Shown: positions 29,694 through 39,448 of the stretch, piece by piece
How the letters are laid out: the number at the start of each line of letters is the position of its first letter
Position numbering within the stretch: the stretch's first letter is position 1
Assembly: GCA_030447665.1 (NCBI GenBank)
Contig: JAUJOJ010000004.1
Coordinates: 39,512-101,869, forward strand
DNA length: 62,358 nt
DNA from: Allosphingosinicella sp.
Lineage (GTDB): Bacteria > Pseudomonadota > Alphaproteobacteria > Sphingomonadales > Sphingomonadaceae
Reading direction: 5' to 3'
Translations under genes and position numbers: made by a program
Notes under the pieces: generated by a model
What the model saw: the letters and a program-made list of their open reading frames with translations, nothing else
The model's database searches: none
Told to the model about the DNA's origin: nothing

Positions 29694-29729
29694 CGTTCGA
29701 ACCTCCCTTCCCTGTGGGCGCTGACCTCC

Positions 29730-30845
29730 TCAGCGATCCAAGGCCCACGCCGGTTCTGGCCATCGTGGCGCCGGACTGCCTTGCGCCGTCAGCTGCGGCG
29801 CGTGCTTGTGGATCGCAGCGTCGGTAAGGGCGTAGCCCCAGTTGATGAGTTCACCCCGCTCCTGGTCGCTGAATGGATTCAGACGGGTTCGGATTTCCGC
29901 CAGAGGCAGGACCCACTCCGATTTGCAAGCCAGCGTACCGGCGAGCTTGTATTTTCTTATATCGGTGTCGATGCCCCAATAGGCGCCCGCTCGCTTCTTT
30001 TGCTCAAAGTCAGCAATCAGCGCGCGTTTCCTGAGACCGCGGCTCTGGTCAGTCGCGATGTCCAGCGCGCGCATCGTCTGTCGCACGAGATCCGTCTTCA
30101 CCTTTTCGGCCATTCCGAACGGGGCGCCGGCATCGCTGACCAGCACGGTCGAGCAGCGGTTCCAAACCGTCTCCAGCCCTAGATTGTCATAGGCGCCGCC
30201 GTCGCAGAGATAGAGCTTGCGCGTATAGGCAGGATTGCCGGCGAGATCTGCGCCTTCGACAGCTTCGAACGCTCCCGGATCCTTGATGACGACGGGAGAC
30301 AGGACGGGCGGGAAAGCAGATGAAGCGGCGACCGCTCTCGCCAGCGGCAAGCGAGGCTCGCGCACCAGCCCGATCCGGTAATCGCCCATATAGGCCTTGG
30401 TGAAGCGGAAGCTGCGCCCCGTCTGCATGTTGGTGGCGTTGATGACGAAGGTTGGGCTCTCGGGCAGTTGATCGAGGCGGATATCGAACAGGTATTTCGC
30501 ATATGCCTGCTCGACCTCGTCGGCCGCGCTCGACCAGGGCGAGAGGATGCCTTCCGCGATGGCACGCTCGTCGATCCTGCGGGTGCAGAAGTCGCGCAAG
30601 GGGCCGCCCACCAGCCGCTCGTAATTGTCGACGCTGGGGTCGTCCGCCAGCTCGGTCCACACCTTCGCCAGTAACCCGGCCGTGATCGACCCGCCGGAAA
30701 TGCTGGAGATCCGCCCGATCTTCGCCAGCACTTCGAGCTCCACCAGCCGACGCAGCGAGCCGACGTGGAACAAGGTGGCCCGGAAGCCCCCGCCGGACAT
30801 GGCGAGCCCGATCTGGTCTGCGACCCCTTCGGAACCGAACGGCAT
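29730..30845 (-). CDS. Patatin-like phospholipase, first gene of three-gene cassette
   Basis: A 371-residue protein with the patatin Ser-Asp dyad: oxyanion loop MSGGGFRATLFHVG (about residue 16), nucleophile elbow ISGGSITAG (about residue 50) and DGGAYDNLGLE (about residue 230). It would release fatty acids from membrane lipids. The start at 30845 follows a strong GGGGGGGAGAG site and puts the glycine loop near the N-terminus, as in bacterial patatins. A GTG at 30974 overlapping the upstream stop would add 43 residues without similarity. No signal peptide is seen. Confidence 0.85.
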   Translation of the reverse strand: MPFGSEGVADQIGLAMSGGGFRATLFHVGSLRRLVELEVLAKIGRISSISGGSITAGLLAKVWTELADDPSVDNYERLVGGPLRDFCTRRIDERAIAEGILSPWSSAADEVEQAYAKYLFDIRLDQLPESPTFVINATNMQTGRSFRFTKAYMGDYRIGLVREPRLPLARAVAASSAFPPVLSPVVIKDPGAFEAVEGADLAGNPAYTRKLYLCDGGAYDNLGLETVWNRCSTVLVSDAGAPFGMAEKVKTDLVRQTMRALDIATDQSRGLRKRALIADFEQKKRAGAYWGIDTDIRKYKLAGTLACKSEWVLPLAEIRTRLNPFSDQERGELINWGYALTDAAIHKHAPQLTAQGSPAPRWPEPAWALDR

Positions 30846-30970
30846 GCTCGCTCTCCCCCCCGGATGGCGGCAGAGCACCGAGTCGCCCTCCTCAGCCAAG
30901 CCGGGAGGGTAATCCGTGCCCGTCCGTTCGCAAGCGTCCTTTGGCAGCCAAGGTCCAGATTGGACGAAGT

Positions 30971-31120
30971 TCACCCTGCGGGCGCGGCCTTGTCGGGATG
31001 CGCGGCCGAGAAGGCTTCGAGCTTGGCCGCTTCATCGTCGGCGCCGACCAGCAACGGATAATCGCCCAGCGGCACGTTGAAGCGCCGCGCATTGTACATC
31101 TGCGGCACGAGGCAGATGTC
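30971..31120 (-). pseudogene. maiA: 3' fragment of maleylacetoacetate isomerase (in frame with DUF2339 gene)
   Basis: The last 49 codons before the stop read [18 protein letters not shown], then [18 protein letters not shown] and [12 protein letters not shown]. This is the closing helix region of maleylacetoacetate isomerases, which act in tyrosine and homogentisate breakdown. No other part of such a gene is present in the window. The fragment is joined in frame to the DUF2339 coding sequence, which implies a deletion between two genes of the same direction, or an assembly join. Confidence 0.7.
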
Positions 31121-32731
31121 AAGGCCGAGGGCAAAGAAGGAGAGGATGCGCAGCACGCCTTCCAGCTCGGCCGCGTCGATGAGGAACACCTTGAGGATGG
31201 TCGCGGTGAGCAGGCCAAGCCCCGCCAGCCGCAGCGCCTTGTCGGGCATCCGGACGCCGGCCAGCAGCAGCGCCATGGCCGCCGCCAGCCAGGCGCCGGA
31301 AACGAGATCGCGCGGGGCAAGGTCGTATGCGGCGACGGCCAGCAGCAAAGCGGCCGTCGCGGCGGCGGCGAACGAGCCGGTGCCGGGCGCCGCCTGGTCC
31401 CGCGACCGGGTCCTCAGCAGCCACAAAAGGAAGAGCGCGCCGAGCGAGAGCAACAAGGCCAACCCACCCCATTGAAGGCGCCCGAGCAGCTCGGGCAGGA
31501 GCTGCCGCACGATCAGCAGCGGACCGGCAAGCGCCGCGCAGGCGGTCAGCGCCCGCAGCGGCTGTTCCCGTGTCGCGAGCGCTGCCGAGCCGCCGGCGAA
31601 CAGCAGGGTGGTGGCCAAGGCCGCCCAGGGCAGCAACGGGTCCCCGCCTCCGGCCGCCTCGATCGCGATCAGGGCCAGAGCGAGCAGCAAGGCGGCTGCC
31701 GGGGCCGGCCGGTGATCGGGGCGAAGCACCGAAAGCGGAAGGGTCGCAGCCGCCAGGGCGCCGAACAGCAGCCAGGCGGAAATGCCGACATCGGAACGGC
31801 CCACCAGCACGGCCAGCTCGACGAGGCCGAGGATCGCCGGCTGCATCAGCGAAAGCTGCCGGCCCTGCCGGGGCCGCGGCAGCGAGGCGGCAATGCCGAG
31901 AAAGGCGGCGAAGATGCCGGCGGCCAGCGCGTCTCGCGGCGGCTCCAGGACGAAATATCCGGTCCAGGCGAAGCTCGCGGCCACCGCTGCCGCGGCGAGC
32001 CAGGTCCAGCCCCGCCGCCAGGCGACGGCGAAGATCGCGCCGTCGAGCAGAGCGACAGTGGCAAGGACCGGCAGCGCGCCTGCGTCCGGATCGCCCACCA
32101 GCAGCGGCGTCAGGAAGCCGCCGACCAGACCCATCAGCGCGGTCGGCGGCCCATGCCGCAGCGACAGTGTCAGCGCCGCGGCGGTGATCAGCAGCATCAG
32201 TGCTGAGGCGGTGCCGCTCCCGATCAGGCCGAAGAGAAGATAGCTTCCGTAGGTGGCGGCGTAGAGGATGGCGATGCCGGCACCGACCAGCGCCTGGCCG
32301 ATGCGCGGATCGTCGGCGAGCAGGCGGCCGCCCCGCGCATATTCGCCGGCAGCGATGAGGACGAGCCCGAACAAGGCCGCCGCGATCATCCGCGCTTCGG
32401 GCGGCACGAGCGCGATCGAATGGCGGATGAGGAAGATCCCCGCGGCCGCAAGCGCGATGCCGCCGATCCAGATCAGCAGCCTTCCCCCGATCAGCCGCTC
32501 GAACAGGCCGCCGAGCGTCTCGGGCGCGGGTGCGGTCGCATGGGTCGGCTCAGGCCAAAGCGGCGCCGCTTCGCCGTCGTTCAGCTGCCCCGCCGCGCGA
32601 AAGGCAAGGAGCTCCTCCTGAAGCGCGGCGAGCCTGGCTTCGATCCCCGCCATCCGGGCTGCGGCCCGGGCCTGCAGGAAGAAGAACAGCCCGGCGACGA
32701 GGATCAACAGAACGAGCGTCATCGCCGGCAA
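30971..32731 (-). CDS. DUF2339 polytopic membrane protein fused to a maleylacetoacetate isomerase tail
   Basis: The 586-residue product has an N-terminal helix and coiled coil, then about fourteen hydrophobic helices typical of DUF2339 ([39 protein letters not shown], and [27 protein letters not shown]). DUF2339 function is unknown. Normally the protein ends in one more helix. Here, after FALGL, it turns abruptly into a soluble stretch that is the C-terminus of a zeta-class GST (next entry). The DUF2339 part is therefore short by its last helix. hslV is divergent upstream. Confidence 0.85.
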   Translation of the reverse strand: MPAMTLVLLILVAGLFFFLQARAAARMAGIEARLAALQEELLAFRAAGQLNDGEAAPLWPEPTHATAPAPETLGGLFERLIGGRLLIWIGGIALAAAGIFLIRHSIALVPPEARMIAAALFGLVLIAAGEYARGGRLLADDPRIGQALVGAGIAILYAATYGSYLLFGLIGSGTASALMLLITAAALTLSLRHGPPTALMGLVGGFLTPLLVGDPDAGALPVLATVALLDGAIFAVAWRRGWTWLAAAAVAASFAWTGYFVLEPPRDALAAGIFAAFLGIAASLPRPRQGRQLSLMQPAILGLVELAVLVGRSDVGISAWLLFGALAAATLPLSVLRPDHRPAPAAALLLALALIAIEAAGGGDPLLPWAALATTLLFAGGSAALATREQPLRALTACAALAGPLLIVRQLLPELLGRLQWGGLALLLSLGALFLLWLLRTRSRDQAAPGTGSFAAAATAALLLAVAAYDLAPRDLVSGAWLAAAMALLLAGVRMPDKALRLAGLGLLTATILKVFLIDAAELEGVLRILSFFALGLDICLVPQMYNARRFNVPLGDYPLLVGADDEAAKLEAFSAAHPDKAAPAG

Positions 32732-32868
32732 GGCTAGACCGTGTCGGCGCGGCTGTCATGGCCCGATCGTTTCCCCCCGACGCTTCCGAGCGCGAGCGCG
32801 GCTGCCCGCATTGTTGCACGCTTCCCACGGCCTTCCCACATATCGACCAAGCGAAGAGCGGAGACATC

Positions 32869-33411
32869 ATGGAAAGCTGGCACGGGACGACGATCCTGGC
32901 TGTACGGAAGAGTGGAAATGCGGTGATCGCAGGGGACGGGCAGGTTTCGCTCGGGGCAACCGTGATCAAGCCCAATGCGCGGAAGGTCCGCCGCCTCGGC
33001 GACGGCAATGTGATCGGCGGCTTTGCCGGCGCCACCGCCGACGCCTTTACCCTGTTCGATCGGCTGGAGCGCAAGCTCGAGCAGCATCATGGCCAACTGA
33101 TGCGCGCCGCCGTCGAGCTCGCCAAGGATTGGCGGACCGACAAATATCTCAGGAATTTGGAAGCGATGATGATCGTCGCCGACAAGGAGATCACCCTCAT
33201 CCTCACCGGCAACGGCGACGTGCTGGAGCCGCAGGACGGGGTGGCGGCGATCGGATCGGGCGGAAATTTCGCGCTGGCCGCCGCAAGGGCGCTGGACGAC
33301 TATGAGCAGGATGCCGAGACGATCGCTCGAAAGGCGATGAAGATCGCGGCCGAGGTCTGCGTCTACACCAACGAAAATCTGACCGTCGAAAAGATCGAGA
33401 ACAGCAAATGA
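32869..33411 (+). CDS. hslV: ATP-dependent protease subunit HslV
   Basis: HslV is the proteolytic core of the HslVU (ClpQY) heat-shock protease. The 180-residue product has the proteasome-type N-terminal threonine after a short leader: MESWHG then [10 protein letters not shown]. This WHG leader is normal in Alphaproteobacteria and must be removed to free the threonine. [13 protein letters not shown] and ARKVRRL follow as expected. A TTG-rich segment and CCCACATAT about 40 bases upstream could be a heat-shock sigma promoter, but the match is weak. The stop overlaps the hslU start. Confidence 0.95.
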   Translation: MESWHGTTILAVRKSGNAVIAGDGQVSLGATVIKPNARKVRRLGDGNVIGGFAGATADAFTLFDRLERKLEQHHGQLMRAAVELAKDWRTDKYLRNLEAMMIVADKEITLILTGNGDVLEPQDGVAAIGSGGNFALAAARALDDYEQDAETIARKAMKIAAEVCVYTNENLTVEKIENSK

Positions 33412-34751
33412 CCTACCAGTTCCAGGGCGTCGCGCCCGCCGCGGGCAACATGAACGACAAGCTCACGCCGAAGGCCGTGGTCGCGGCGCTCGACGCCCAC
33501 ATCGTCGGCCAGCAGGAGGCCAAGCGCGCGGTCGCCGTCGCGCTCCGCAACCGCTGGCGCCGGCAGCGCCTGTCGGACGAGCTTCGCGACGAGGTGACGC
33601 CGAAGAACATCCTGATGATCGGCCCGACCGGCTGCGGCAAGACCGAGATCAGCCGCCGCCTCGCCAAGCTCGCCGACGCGCCGTTCGTGAAGGTCGAGGC
33701 GACCAAGTTCACCGAGGTCGGTTATGTCGGCCGCGACGTCGAGCAGATCGCCCGCGATCTGGTCGAGGAGGCGGTGCGCCTCGAAAAGGAGCGCCGCCGG
33801 GTTGCGGTCAGGGACGCGGCCGAGGAAGCGGCGATGGAGCGGCTCCTCGAAGCGCTCACCGGCAAGGGCGCGAGCGAGGCGACCCGCGAGAGCTTCCGCC
33901 GCCGCTTCCATGACGGCCATCTCGCCGCGAGCGAGATCGAGATCGACGTCAGCGAGGCGCAGGGCACGCCGTTCGAGATCCCGGGCATGGGCGGCCAGGT
34001 CGGCATGATCAACCTGAGCGACATGATGTCGAAAGCCATGGGGCAGCAGCCGAAGAAGCGCCGCCGGATGAAAGTGTCGGAAGCCTGGCCGCGCCTGGTG
34101 GAGGAGGAAGCCGACAAGCGCCTCGACAACGAGGACGTGAACCGCGCTGCTCTGGCCGACGCGGAAGCGAACGGCATCGTCTTCCTCGACGAGATCGACA
34201 AGATCGCGGTCTCCGACGTGCGCGGCGGCTCGGTCAGCCGCGAGGGCGTGCAGCGGGACCTTCTGCCGCTGATCGAAGGCACCACGGTCGCCACCAAATA
34301 CGGGCCGATGAAGACCGATCACATCCTCTTCATCGCGAGCGGCGCCTTCCACGTCGCCAAGCCCTCGGATCTCCTTCCCGAGCTCCAGGGCCGGCTGCCG
34401 ATCCGGGTCGAATTGAAGGCGCTGACCGAGGAGGATTTCGTCCGCATCCTGCAGGATACGCAGGCGAGCCTCACCGAACAGTATCGCGCCCTCATCGCCA
34501 CCGAGGGGGTCGAGGTGACGTTCACCGACGACGGCATCCGCGCGATCGCCCGGATCGCCGCCGAGGTGAACGGCCAGGTCGAGAATATCGGCGCCCGCCG
34601 GCTCCAGACGGTGATGGAAAAGCTGCTCGAGGACGTCAGCTTCGAAGCCGAGGACCGCCGCGGAACGGCCGTGCTGGTCGACGCTCCTTATGTGGAGCGG
34701 CAGCTCGCCGAGATCGCCCGCAACACGGACCTCAGCAAGTACGTGCTCTGA
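33408..34751 (+). CDS. hslU: ATPase subunit HslU of HslVU protease
   Basis: HslU unfolds substrates and feeds them to HslV. Walker [20 protein letters not shown] is at about residues 70-88, then [18 protein letters not shown], an intermediate domain, Walker [13 protein letters not shown], sensor and arginine-finger segments ([15 protein letters not shown]) and the conserved C-terminal LSKYVL that docks on HslV. The start at 33408 overlaps the hslV stop as ATGA; the family N-terminus ([10 protein letters not shown]) begins 14 residues later at 33450, which is the alternative start. Confidence 0.95.
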   Translation: MTYQFQGVAPAAGNMNDKLTPKAVVAALDAHIVGQQEAKRAVAVALRNRWRRQRLSDELRDEVTPKNILMIGPTGCGKTEISRRLAKLADAPFVKVEATKFTEVGYVGRDVEQIARDLVEEAVRLEKERRRVAVRDAAEEAAMERLLEALTGKGASEATRESFRRRFHDGHLAASEIEIDVSEAQGTPFEIPGMGGQVGMINLSDMMSKAMGQQPKKRRRMKVSEAWPRLVEEEADKRLDNEDVNRAALADAEANGIVFLDEIDKIAVSDVRGGSVSREGVQRDLLPLIEGTTVATKYGPMKTDHILFIASGAFHVAKPSDLLPELQGRLPIRVELKALTEEDFVRILQDTQASLTEQYRALIATEGVEVTFTDDGIRAIARIAAEVNGQVENIGARRLQTVMEKLLEDVSFEAEDRRGTAVLVDAPYVERQLAEIARNTDLSKYVL

Positions 34752-34774
34752 CTTTCACCGTCATTGCCGGCGCA

Positions 34775-34814
34775 GCGAAGCAATCCAGTCAAACACGGTG
34801 CCGGATTGCTTCGC
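34775..34814. terminator. Repeat hairpin after hslVU
   Basis: A 12-bp perfect stem (GCGAAGCAATCC / GGATTGCTTCGC) closes a 16-base loop just after hslU. The arm sequence also occurs at 39,455-39,475 (GCCGGATTGCTTCGCTCGCC), so this is a dispersed palindromic repeat that may also end transcription of hslVU and of the facing small gene. Confidence 0.6.
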
Positions 34815-34850
34815 CGCTCGCGCTCCTCGCGATTGGCGAGGTGCGGATGA

Positions 34851-35069
34851 CTATTCGTTCGTGCGGCCAAGCTCCGGATTGATGCCGCCGGCGTTGCCCG
34901 CGTCATTGTCGGTATCGCCTTCAAACGTGTTGTCGCCCTCGATCAGATCCTCGTCCACCCCGCCGGCGCGCGCGAACAGGCCCTTGGACGAGCCGATGCC
35001 GGGATTGCGCTCGAGATCGTCCTGGAGCTTGACCGGCTGCTCGTCGGGGCGGAAATGCTTGTTGCTCAT
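34851..35069 (-). CDS. Small acidic hydrophilic protein, conserved in sphingomonads
   Basis: A 72-residue, highly charged protein without hydrophobic segments: MSNKHFRPDEQPVKLQDD, ERNPGIGSSKGLFARAG and IEGDNTFEGDTDNDAG. I recall similar short proteins in sphingomonad genomes but no function. It is probably natively unfolded. A GGAGAGCC ribosome site precedes the ATG. It is divergent from the M20 peptidase gene. Confidence 0.6.
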   Translation of the reverse strand: MSNKHFRPDEQPVKLQDDLERNPGIGSSKGLFARAGGVDEDLIEGDNTFEGDTDNDAGNAGGINPELGRTNE

Positions 35070-35172
35070 CTTGGCTCTCCTTCACCCCCCTCAACGCGGG
35101 AGGGGCCGTGCGGGTTCGGAGCTTGATCCCGCTCCTGCGGCGGTTAAGCTGCTGAAGCCACCGGAGACCGAC

Positions 35173-36479
35173 ATGAAGCCCCTGCTGTTCGCCTTGCTTG
35201 CCGCCCTTTCGCTTCCCGCCGCCGCCGAAGCGCGGCTGAGCGCCCCTGAGAAGAAGATGATCCAGGCGGTGGAGCGCGAGCGGGAACGGACGATCACCCT
35301 CCTCGAAAGGCTGGTCAACCAGAATAGCGGCTCCCTCAACCTGCCCGGCGTCGAGGCGGTCGGGCGGATGATGCGTGCCGAGCTGGAGCCGCTCGGCTTC
35401 GAGGTGAGGTGGGTGCCGATGGCCGAGGTGAAGCGCGCAGGGCACATCGTCGCCACCCACAAGGGCAATGGCCGCGGCAAGCGCATGCTGCTGATCGGCC
35501 ATCTCGACACGGTGTTCGAGCCCGATTCGCCGTTCCAGGGCTTCAAGCGCGAAGGCGACCGGGCGATCGGCCCCGGCGTGGGCGACGACAAGGGCGGCAT
35601 GGTGGTGATGGTGGCGGCGCTCCGGGCGATGCAGGCGGCCGGAACCCTCAAGGATGCCGATATCGAGATCGTCCTCACCGGAGACGAGGAGGATGCCGGC
35701 GATCCGATCGAAATCGCACGCCGCGATCTCGTCGCCGCGGGCAAGCGCGCCGACGTGGCGCTCGACTTCGAGGGGCTCGCCGACGAAAACGGGCGCGACA
35801 TGGGCTCGATCTCCCGCCGCAGCTCGGGGAGCTGGGAGATCCGGGCAACGGGCAAGGGCGGCCATTCGAGCGGCATCTTCGGACCGGGTGCCGGCAATGG
35901 CGCGATCTACGAGCTCGCCCGGATCATTTCCGCCTTCCGCACCGAGCTTCCCGAGCAGAACCTCACCTTCAATGTCGGCCTGATCGCCGGGGGCTCGACC
36001 GCCAACCTCGACGAGGCGAAGATCCGCGCCGCCGCGACCGGCAAGACCAACATCATCCCAGGGATCGCCATCGCGCGCGGCGACATCCGCACGCTTTCCC
36101 GCGCGAGCAGGAGGAGCGGGTGAGGGCGAAGATGCGCGAGATCGTCGCGCGCCACATGCCGGGCACCGGCGCCGAGATCAGTTTCGATCCGGGCAGCTAT
36201 CCGCCGATGGCACCGACGGCGGGGAACCGCGCGCTCCTCGACCGGCTGAACCTGGTCAACCGCGACCTCGGCCTTGCCGAAATGCCGGTCCTCGACCCGC
36301 TGAAGCGCGGCGCCGGCGATATCGGCTTCGTCGCGGAGGATGTCGACGGCCTGGTCGGGCTCGGCTCGGCGGGCAACGGCTCGCACGCCGCGGGCGAGAC
36401 GGTCGATCTGCCCAGCCTCGACCGGCAGGCCAAGCGCGCCGCCATCCTGATGACGAGGCTCAGCCGCGAGCGCCGCTGA
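35173..36479 (+). pseudogene. Secreted M20 peptidase (carboxypeptidase G2-like), frameshifted
   Basis: The product starts with a signal peptide (to AAAEA) and has the di-zinc motifs LLIGHLDTVFEPDSPF, IGPGVGDDKGGMVVMV and the catalytic LTGDEEDAGDP, then the dimerisation domain ATGKGGHSSGIFGPGAG. After GDIRTLSR (about 36,101-36,106) the frame breaks within a CGCG run. One frame over, EQEERVRAKMREIVARHMP to a stop at 36,479 completes the protein, including the last metal ligand region. Such enzymes release C-terminal glutamate or cleave dipeptides. Confidence 0.85.
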
Positions 36480-36480
36480 G

Positions 36481-36620
36481 AGGCTGTTTGGAAATGCGCT
36501 CAAGAGCGCATTTCTGGCTCGGGGCCAGCCCGCTCCCCCATCCAGCCTTCGACGACGATATGATCGCATCGGAAGGCTGGGTGGGCCAGCGGGCCGGAAC
36601 CGCATTCCCAAACAGGCTCT
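36481..36620. repeat. 140-bp imperfect palindromic repeat, full copy
   Basis: The ends are inverted (AGGCTGTTTGGAAATGCG and CGCATTCCCAAACAGGCTCT). Inner arms CCAGCCTTC / GAAGGCTGG close over a GACGACGATATGATCGCATC loop, and a separate 11-bp hairpin (GAAATGCGCTC / GAGCGCATTTC) sits in the left arm. No coding capacity. The half copy at 9474-9561 stops in the loop. It resembles a non-autonomous palindromic element or REP-like repeat. Confidence 0.8.
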
Positions 36621-36711
36621 GAACTGACGCAAAGGGCGATTGTCTCGGCAGGCAAAGGACGGCATCAAACGGGGCGAAAGCCGCAGGATAGCGGCGTTCA
36701 AGGGGGGATCC

Positions 36712-38554
36712 ATGCCGCGTTTCTCAATCAAGCTTTTCCTTGCGCTCGCCTCGTCGACGATGTTTGCCGCCGCGCCGGCCGCCGGGCAGAAGGTGGAGCG
36801 CATCGTCGCGTTCGGCGACAGCTATGCCGATGACGGCAATTTGTTCGAGCTGCTCCGTATCCCGCGTCCGGCCATCTATCCGAACGGCCGCTTCTCCAAC
36901 GGCACCAACTTCATCGACACGATGTCGCAGCTTCTGGGGGTGCCGGTCGACAATTTCGCGATCGGCGGCGCCTTCACCAACAACGGCAACATCAACGGTC
37001 CGGGCATTCCCGGCTTCGTCACCGAATATCAGTCCTTCCTGGCGGGGGGAGGGCCGGCGGCCTTTCCGCGCGTGAGCGGCCGCTTCGCGCCGACCGATCT
37101 GGTGGCGATCTCGATCGGCGGCAACGACGCGCGCGCCTACGAGCGGAGCCTCGGGCTCAATCGCAGCAGCGCCCAGATTGCGGGGCTGATCGCCGGCGCA
37201 CCGGCAAGGGCGTCTGCCAGCGTCGCCGAAGCCACGGCCGGCCTCAACGCGCTGGTGGGCGCGGGCGCGCGCAACATCACCTTCCTCGTCGGCGATGTCG
37301 GGCGGCTGCCCGAGGTGCGCGGGCTGCCGGTCGCGGCGGTCGGCACCGCGTTCGCCAACAGCTTCAACAGCGGCATCCAGGCCTCGCTTGCGAACATCGC
37401 CGGCGGGGGCGTGATCGTCAATTATCTCGATCTCACTCAGATCGGAAACGTCGTCGAGGCCAATCTTTCGGCCTTCGGCCTGATCAGCGCGGGCGCCTGC
37501 CCGATCGCCTGCGTCACCACCGATCCAAGCCTGCTCGACAAATATCTCTTCTATGTCGATCAGGTCCACCTCACCTCGGCCGGCTTCGCGATCGTGGGCC
37601 GCTATGCCGTCCGCCAGCTCGAAGCGCCGCTCACCTTCCATGCGCAGACCGATCTCGGCCTTTCCGCCGCGCGCAATTTCGGACAGATGATGAGCGGCCG
37701 GCTCGATCTTGCCGGCCGAAGCGGGGAGGGCAATCCGCTCCAATTCTATCTGGTCGCGACCTCCGCCAGCCACGATCTTCGCGCCTCTTCCACCAGCCTG
37801 ACTTATGATTTCAACTCGTTCGGAGCCGCCGGCGGCGCCGAATATGATCTTGGGGCAGGGCTCGTCGGGCTTGCTTTGTCCTATTCGAAGCCGAAGAGCG
37901 ATTCGATCAGCGGAACCTCGAGCGGCCGTGCCGACGCCTATCAGATCGGCGCCTATGGCAAGTTCGGGGCGGCGGCGCGTTTGCCGAAGCCTATGCCGGC
38001 ATCGGCCGCCTCGACTACCGCCTCAGCCGCGAGGCGGTGATCGACACCATCTCCGCCGAGACCGAAGGCACCACCCTCGTCGCGGGCGGCGAGGCGGGGT
38101 ACCTCGTCGATCTCGGCCGGCTGAGGGCGGGGCCGGTCGCCGGCGCTCAATATGCGCGGGTCAGGATGGACGGCTATGGCGAAGCCGGCGATCCCGTCCT
38201 GACGCTCAACGTCTCCGGCCAGCGGGCGAGCGAGCTCGTCGGCTTTGCGGGGCTGGAGACCGGGTTCAAGACGGAAGTCAGCGGGCTTTCGATCGCCCCC
38301 TTCTTCAAGCTGCTCGCCGAGAAGCAGCTCGACAGCAGCGGCGGCACGATCCGATATGCGAACACCGGCTCGCCCACCATCGTCAATCGCTTCGAGCTCG
38401 AAGAGGCGGAGGACGATGTCTATGCCCGCCTCGAAGGGGCGCCTCGCTGGAGCTCGCATCCGGCATCGCTCTCCAGCTCCAGGCCAGCGCGACGCTGGAG
38501 CATCCGGAGCAGGACGAGTTTTCCGGCTTCCTCGGCCTCAAGCTGGGTTTTTAG
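36712..38554 (+). pseudogene. GDSL esterase autotransporter with two frameshifts
   Basis: The start at 36712 follows AGGGGGGA and gives a signal peptide. The passenger is a GDSL/SGNH hydrolase: FGDSYADDGN (block I Ser), NGRFSNGTNFID, VAISIGGNDARAY and the Asp-His block VDQVHLTSAGFAIVG. A C-terminal autotransporter beta domain follows. Frames change in G runs at 37,966-37,969 and 38,437-38,440; adding one G at each restores a single protein that ends in LQLQASATLEHPEQDEF and GLKLGF with a terminal Phe. As read, the protein stops at 38,040, early in the barrel, and would not be secreted. Confidence 0.85.
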
Positions 38555-38568
38555 AGCATGATGGTCTT

Positions 38569-38594
38569 GATCGAAGCGCCTTCACGCTTCGATC
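38569..38594. terminator. Hairpin between convergent genes
   Basis: A 10-bp perfect stem (GATCGAAGCG / CGCTTCGATC) with a six-base loop lies between the GDSL autotransporter and the DUF1134 gene, which end 47 bases apart facing each other. Confidence 0.55.
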
Positions 38595-38600
38595 GAAGGC

Positions 38601-39368
38601 TTAGAATGGCAGCCAGCGGTTCTTTTCGCTGAACCTCATATAGCCGGCATTGATGCCGAGCCGGGCGCCGACGCCGAGGCGGATCGGGATCAGCACGGTG
38701 TCGCCGCGGCGCATGTAGCTGGCGGTGAAGCCGCCGACGACATAGGCGTTGCCCTCGGCCGCGGGATAGCGCTTGTAGAGGTTCTGGCTGTCGTGGAGGT
38801 TGTAGACCAGCACGAACACCTTGTTGGCGTCGGCGCCGAAGTCGAAGCCCAGCGAAGGCCCGGTCCAATAGACCGGCCGGTCGCCCTCGACGCCGTGGTG
38901 GAGCGTGCCTTCGCCGTAGCGGACGCCGACGACCAGGGCGCCGCCCGCCTCGCGGCCGGTGATGTAGGCGCTGGGTTCGCCCTGTTTGCGCAGCAGGTCC
39001 TCGAGCAGGCCGGCAAGCCCCTCGGCGCCGCGCCCGAACACGCCTTCGGCGGCCTTGAACACGTCGCCTTTCCCCACCGTGCCGCCGGCGGCCTGGCTGG
39101 CGCGCTCGGCCGCGTTTCCGGACGAAGAAGGAGCGGCGGCGGCGGGAGCAGCCTGTCCCTGAGCCTCGAAGCCGGGGCTCGGCGCCGCTTCCTGGCTGCC
39201 GGCGCCGACCGGCTGATATTCCTCCCCGGCGGGAGGCTGGGCCTCCTGCGCCTCGGCCGCAGGCGCACTCGCAGCGTTCGGATCGATCGTCTGAACCTGC
39301 GCGGCAACCGGAACGGCCATCGAAACGGCAGCGGCGGCGCACAGCTTCAGGAAAACGGACATACTCAT
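38601..39368 (-). CDS. DUF1134 (EipA-like) envelope protein
   Basis: A 255-residue exported protein: signal peptide to VAAQ, then an 80-residue Ala/Pro/Glu/Gln-rich linker, then a conserved C-terminal domain (GRGAEGLAGLLEDLLRKQGE, GGALVVGVRYGEGTLHH, GPSLGFDFGADANKVFVLVY). This is the DUF1134 domain; EipA of this family is needed for envelope integrity in Brucella and Caulobacter. The start at 39368 was chosen for the signal peptide; the open frame runs further upstream without support. Confidence 0.85.
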   Translation of the reverse strand: MSMSVFLKLCAAAAVSMAVPVAAQVQTIDPNAASAPAAEAQEAQPPAGEEYQPVGAGSQEAAPSPGFEAQGQAAPAAAAPSSSGNAAERASQAAGGTVGKGDVFKAAEGVFGRGAEGLAGLLEDLLRKQGEPSAYITGREAGGALVVGVRYGEGTLHHGVEGDRPVYWTGPSLGFDFGADANKVFVLVYNLHDSQNLYKRYPAAEGNAYVVGGFTASYMRRGDTVLIPIRLGVGARLGINAGYMRFSEKNRWLPF

Positions 39369-39448
39369 GATACAAATCCCCCTAACCCCAGGTTGAGAGC
39401 TAATGCCGCGCCGCCTTTCTGCGCAATGAACGGGCGGCAAAGCGAGTC

